Source of the DNA: Nakaseomyces glabratus
Lineage: Eukaryota; Ascomycota; Saccharomycetes; Saccharomycetales; Saccharomycetaceae
Direction: 5' to 3'
DNA length: 64,000 nt
Assembly (NCBI RefSeq): GCF_010111755.1
Contig: NC_088963.1
Coordinates: 496,001-560,000, forward strand
Each line of letters starts with the position of its first letter. Within the stretch, counting starts at the first letter, position 1. A program made the translations under genes and the position numbers. Shown here piece after piece: positions 61,272 to 64,000 of this stretch. The notes under the pieces were generated by a model that saw only the letters and a program-made list of their open reading frames with translations, was not told where the DNA came from and searched no databases.

Positions 61272-62648
61272 TTGACGCATGGTAATATGAAATTACTGTT
61301 TTCGCTTCAATTATGGGTCCTCATAGGGACTCTTTTTCCAGACGCTGGTGCGATCAATTTGCAAGACAATAAGGACTCTATATGTGCAGCCACTGCTTTG
61401 ATTCAAGGTGGTATGCTTGATTATTATGAAGGTACTCGTTACGGTGGTACTGTAGGTATGTTTCAGCCTCCATACTATTGGTGGCAAGCTGGTGTTGCGT
61501 TTGGTGGTATGTTAGAAAATTGGTTTCTATGTCAGAACGACACATACAAGGATTTGTTAATGAATGCTTTGGTAGCGCAAACTGGTCCAAATTATGATTA
61601 TATTCCAGCCAATCAGACTACAGTGGAAGGTAATGATGACCAAGGTGTTTGGGGTCTTACAATTCTAGATGCAGTTGAGCGTAACTTCTCCGCTCCAATT
61701 GATGGTAAACCAGGTTGGTTAGCCATGAGTCAAGGTATCTTTAATACTATGTACGCAAGATGGGACATGCAAAGTTGTAATGGTGGTCTAAGATGGCAAA
61801 TTTTCACTTGGAATAGTGGCTACAATTATAAAAACACTATTTCAAATGCATGTCTATTCCAGATCGCTGCTAGATTGGGTAGGTACACCGGTAACACCAC
61901 TTATTTAGATGTTGCAGAAAGAGTCTTTGATTGGCTTGTTGGTGTTGGTTACATTGTATTGTCTGAGAAAGGTAATGTTTATGATGGTGCCAAGGTTGAG
62001 GATAACTGTACTGACATCACCGCTATTGAATGGACTTATAACCACGGTGTTGTTTTGGGTGGGTTAGCTTATATGTACAATGCAACCAATGGTTCCTCTG
62101 TATGGCAGTCTAGATTGACTTCAGTTCTTGGCGGTGCTACTGCATATTTCTTCCAAGATGATATTATGTATGAGAGTGCCTGTCAACCATATAAGACATG
62201 TAACAACGATCAAAGATGTTTCAAGAGTATTTTCTCAAGAATGTTAGGTTTCACTAGTGTGTTAGCGCCATTTACTAGTGACACAATCGATCCATTGTTA
62301 AAAGCTAGTGCTATGGCAGCTGCAGGTTCCTGTGATGGTGGTACAGATGGTCATACTTGTGGTCTAGATTGGCAATTAAAGACAAATGATGGTTACTATG
62401 GTCTTGGAGAACAGATGAGTGCACTCGAAGTAATACAGCAACTGCTTATCCATGAGAGACCTGCCCCATACCGGGCTGATAATGGTGGAACTTCAGTTGG
62501 TGATGCAGCTGCTGGTTTAAACTCAACAACAACAAATGTTCTAAAGAATAACTTGAAAATCACTGGTGGTGACCGTGCTGGTGCGGCAATTGTAACAACC
62601 ATTGTGTTAGGTATAATAATTGGAGGTGCTGCCTGGATGATGTTTTAA
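61272..62648 (+). CDS. DFG5: GPI-anchored cell-wall assembly mannosidase-like protein Dfg5 (GH76)
   Basis: Dfg5 and its relative Dcw1 are thought to cut GPI-protein glycans and join them to wall glucan at the cell surface; the pair is essential. The 458-residue product has the same length as S. cerevisiae Dfg5. A signal peptide lies at about residues 6-27 (M-K-L-L-F-S-L-Q-L-W-V-L). The GH76 domain has the catalytic pair in E-G-N-D-D-Q-G near residue 120. Several N-glycosylation sequons follow, and the C-terminus is a hydrophobic GPI-anchoring tail ending W-M-M-F. Met6 at 61287 is an equally good start, giving a more typical signal peptide. It is the YMR238W orthologue. Confidence 0.97.
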   Translation: MTHGNMKLLFSLQLWVLIGTLFPDAGAINLQDNKDSICAATALIQGGMLDYYEGTRYGGTVGMFQPPYYWWQAGVAFGGMLENWFLCQNDTYKDLLMNALVAQTGPNYDYIPANQTTVEGNDDQGVWGLTILDAVERNFSAPIDGKPGWLAMSQGIFNTMYARWDMQSCNGGLRWQIFTWNSGYNYKNTISNACLFQIAARLGRYTGNTTYLDVAERVFDWLVGVGYIVLSEKGNVYDGAKVEDNCTDITAIEWTYNHGVVLGGLAYMYNATNGSSVWQSRLTSVLGGATAYFFQDDIMYESACQPYKTCNNDQRCFKSIFSRMLGFTSVLAPFTSDTIDPLLKASAMAAAGSCDGGTDGHTCGLDWQLKTNDGYYGLGEQMSALEVIQQLLIHERPAPYRADNGGTSVGDAAAGLNSTTTNVLKNNLKITGGDRAGAAIVTTIVLGIIIGGAAWMMF

Positions 62649-62889
62649 CATATTTACACCTAACGCCATTTATTCTAAAAAAAAAATATAAACAAATTTT
62701 AAATTAATGTACATTATATTAAGTTTTTATTTCTAACGCTAACTTTGGTAAGACTATATCACTAACTCAAAAATATTTATATTATTTGACAGATTATTCC
62801 AAATTTCAACATATCTACTGCTTGCCATAACATTCAGATTTACCAACAAAATATAAACTCGAAAAATTAAAAAACTGAAAAAAATAAAT

Positions 62890-62961
62890 CTCCGCGACGG
62901 GGAATTGAACCCCGATCTGGCACGCGACAAGCGCCCATTCTGACCATTAAACTATCGCGGA
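62890..62961 (-). tRNA. tRNA-Asp(GTC)
   Basis: On the minus strand this 72-base gene starts TCCGCGA and ends TCGCGGA plus discriminator G. The anticodon loop reads CTGTCGC-like with anticodon GTC, and the T arm is GGGGTTCAATTCCCC. It matches S. cerevisiae tRNA-Asp(GUC) except for compensated acceptor-stem changes. A T-run terminator follows (A7 on the plus strand near 62878-62884). TCAACA, the usual Pol III start motif, lies 9 bases before the mature 5' end. Confidence 0.97.
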
Positions 62962-63322
62962 TTAATGATTTGTTGAGATAAGAAATAAATTTGGCCTTTA
63001 TATTCATATACATGACAAACCAAAAATGGCGAGTGAGTCGCTTAACATCTAGATTAATAGATGTATATCCTTTGCAGTCAAAAGTCTCTAATACAACAAT
63101 CCATGAAGTATAACAAACTTGTTGGAGTTGCCACATAATAATTGAGTACGCCTACAATTTCGAATTAGTACGCTGTCACATAAAAAAATACCTCATACAA
63201 TGACAGTATCTCTCTAAATAAAGTAAAGTAAACCACTTATCCTGAACACAATAATCAATTGAATCATTAATTGCAACTTTAACTTGCCATTTACCTCAGA
63301 GTAAAATGAACCAAAAAAAAAG
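62962..63322. other. Spacer between tRNA-Asp and tRNA-Arg
   Basis: 361 AT-rich bases. The A9 run at 63312-63320 is the Pol III terminator of tRNA-Arg (T-run on the minus strand). The 62971-62976 TGTTGA is the Pol III start motif of tRNA-Asp in reverse complement. No gene seen. Confidence 0.6.
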
Positions 63323-63394
63323 CACTCACGATGGGGGTCGAACCCATAATCTTCTGATTAGAAGTCAGACGCGTTGCCATTACGCCACGCGAGC
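63323..63394 (-). tRNA. tRNA-Arg(TCT)
   Basis: On the minus strand this 72-base gene starts GCTCGCG and ends CGTGAGT plus discriminator G. The anticodon loop contains CTTCTAA, anticodon TCT, and the T arm is TGGGTTCGACCCCCA. It matches S. cerevisiae tRNA-Arg(UCU) as I know it. It is transcribed in the same direction as tRNA-Asp and upstream of it. Immediately upstream of it (to the right) is the probable retrotransposon end. Confidence 0.97.
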
Positions 63395-63423
63395 ATCTTA
63401 ACTTGTTGTGACTGAAAAAAATT

Positions 63424-63811
63424 TGTTGATCATAGATTACTTATTGCCTATGTAAGTGATAATAGGTCTCACGTGACTCATGGTAATGAATATATATGAA
63501 ATTGGAGAATGTAGAGATACTTTTGAGGATACACTTTTAAGTTGTGGTGTACTCTTCTGAAATTAAGACACAATCCCAAAAGTATATAACGGAGATTATT
63601 CTTTAAGTAACTATCTAGATCATATTACTCTCTCTGAACATTGTTGTATTTGCTATTAAAATTTCATAAGAGAGGAACCAACAATTATTTAAATACCCTT
63701 ACTTAATTTTATTTCTTATAGTATATTTGCTAGATAATTCACCATGGAACTTGTTTATCCTTTGTTGTGTCAAACTATAGCTAATGGTGAATTGGCTTCC
63801 CTAAAGCAACA
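63424..63811 (+). repeat. Probable 5' LTR of a Ty1/copia-type retrotransposon
   Basis: The right end is well placed: CAACA at 63807-63811 is followed without a gap by an initiator-tRNA-like primer-binding site. Yeast LTRs start TGTTG and end CAACA. Two TGTTG starts are possible, at 63424 (388-base LTR) or 63404 (408 bases). The latter also serves as the Pol III start motif of tRNA-Arg, so I prefer 63424. A TATA box, TATATAA, is at 63583-63589, and the gag-like ATG at 63744 lies within the LTR, as in Ty1. Only one LTR is visible because the element runs off the window. Confidence 0.5.
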
Positions 63812-64000
63812 GGTTATGAGCCTTGCCGCAAACACCTATGATGCAAGCACAACTATTAAACTAACTGAAGTTGGGGACTATAAAAAATGGATACAAATGT
63901 TAGAATCCACTTTAACCATGGCTCATTCAGCATGGTCTGAATTCTATCATGCAGGACCTTATGATGTGAAGACTATAAGTGATCCTACAGTTAAAATCCA
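63744..64000 (+). CDS. Probable Gag N-terminus of a Ty1/copia element, cut by the window edge
   Basis: An open frame from ATG at 63744 (context CACCATGG) runs through the presumed LTR end and primer-binding site to the window edge, 85 codons, with no stop. The segment I-K-L-T-E-V-G-D-Y-K-K-W-I-Q-M-L-E-S-T-L resembles the start of copia-type Gag proteins (K-L-x-x-x-N-Y-x-x-W-x-x-x-M). No signal peptide is present, so it is not a cell-wall protein. In S. cerevisiae RNT1 would be expected after DFG5; this frame is not RNT1. An unrelated lineage-specific gene remains possible until the sequence to the right is seen. Confidence 0.5.
   Translation, partial: MELVYPLLCQTIANGELASLKQQVMSLAANTYDASTTIKLTEVGDYKKWIQMLESTLTMAHSAWSEFYHAGPYDVKTISDPTVKI
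63812..63822 (+). other. Primer-binding site matching the anticodon arm of initiator tRNA-Met
   Basis: GGTTATGAGCC is an exact 11-base complement of the anticodon stem-loop of yeast initiator tRNA-Met (GGCTCATAACC). It directly follows the CAACA end of the presumed LTR. Ty5 and Drosophila copia are known to prime from this internal tRNA region rather than the tRNA 3' end. Ty1 instead uses TGGTAGCGCC, which is absent here. Confidence 0.55.

Noticed and set aside
62971..63098. TGTTG...CAACA interval between the two tRNA genes, resembling a solo LTR
   Set aside because: Only 128 bases long. Its TGTTG lies exactly 9 bases before tRNA-Asp, and in reverse complement it is the common Pol III start motif TCAACA. 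The same spacing recurs at tRNA-Arg (63404), so the motif is better explained by tRNA transcription.

Overview
The window is budding-yeast nuclear DNA from the Saccharomycetaceae. Almost every gene is a recognisable orthologue of a Saccharomyces cerevisiae gene. CUG reads as leucine at conserved positions, no coding region needs an intron, and the three tRNA genes are near-identical to their S. cerevisiae counterparts. Gene order falls in three blocks matching S. cerevisiae chromosome XII (NHA1, SLS1, RRN5, PUT1, DPH6, ACF2, RMP1, SPE4, YLR146W-A, SMD3, PEP3), chromosome XV (RDL1, RDL2, RRP36, MPD1, YOR289W, SNF2) and chromosome XIII (RRP5, RPS10, PEP5, FUS2, TRI1, RNA1, TAF9, BCH1, DFG5), with MBF1, a chromosome XV gene, interleaved. 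Merging two paralogous S. cerevisiae tracks, with several genes of those tracks absent, suggests a post-whole-genome-duplication species with its own pattern of gene loss. A Nakaseomyces (Candida glabrata clade) species is my best guess, from memory of gene order rather than a search.

Layout: 1-22.7 kb is a compact block with one unrecognised gene (12489-13331) between DPH6 and ACF2. A synteny break lies between PEP3 and RDL1 (22.66-23.18 kb). 23-34 kb carries the chromosome XV-like block and a tRNA-Ala gene, ending in SNF2. Two unusually large gene-free gaps follow, 4.6 kb between SNF2 and RRP5 and 3.1 kb between RRP5 and RPS10. 46.6-62.7 kb is again ordinary. The right edge has tRNA-Asp and tRNA-Arg genes and then what looks like the 5' end of a Ty1/copia-type retrotransposon: a probable LTR, a primer-binding site matching the anticodon arm of initiator tRNA-Met, and a gag-like reading frame running off the window.

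Most genes are independently transcribed housekeeping genes. Several share functions. RRN5, RMP1, RRP36 and RRP5 act in ribosome synthesis and carry PAC and, mostly, RRPE-like promoter motifs. PEP3 and PEP5 are both core subunits of the vacuolar HOPS/CORVET tethers. BCH1 and DFG5 act in cell-surface delivery and cell-wall assembly. PUT1 has four perfect CGG-N10-CCG sites upstream, matching the Put3 half-site spacing.
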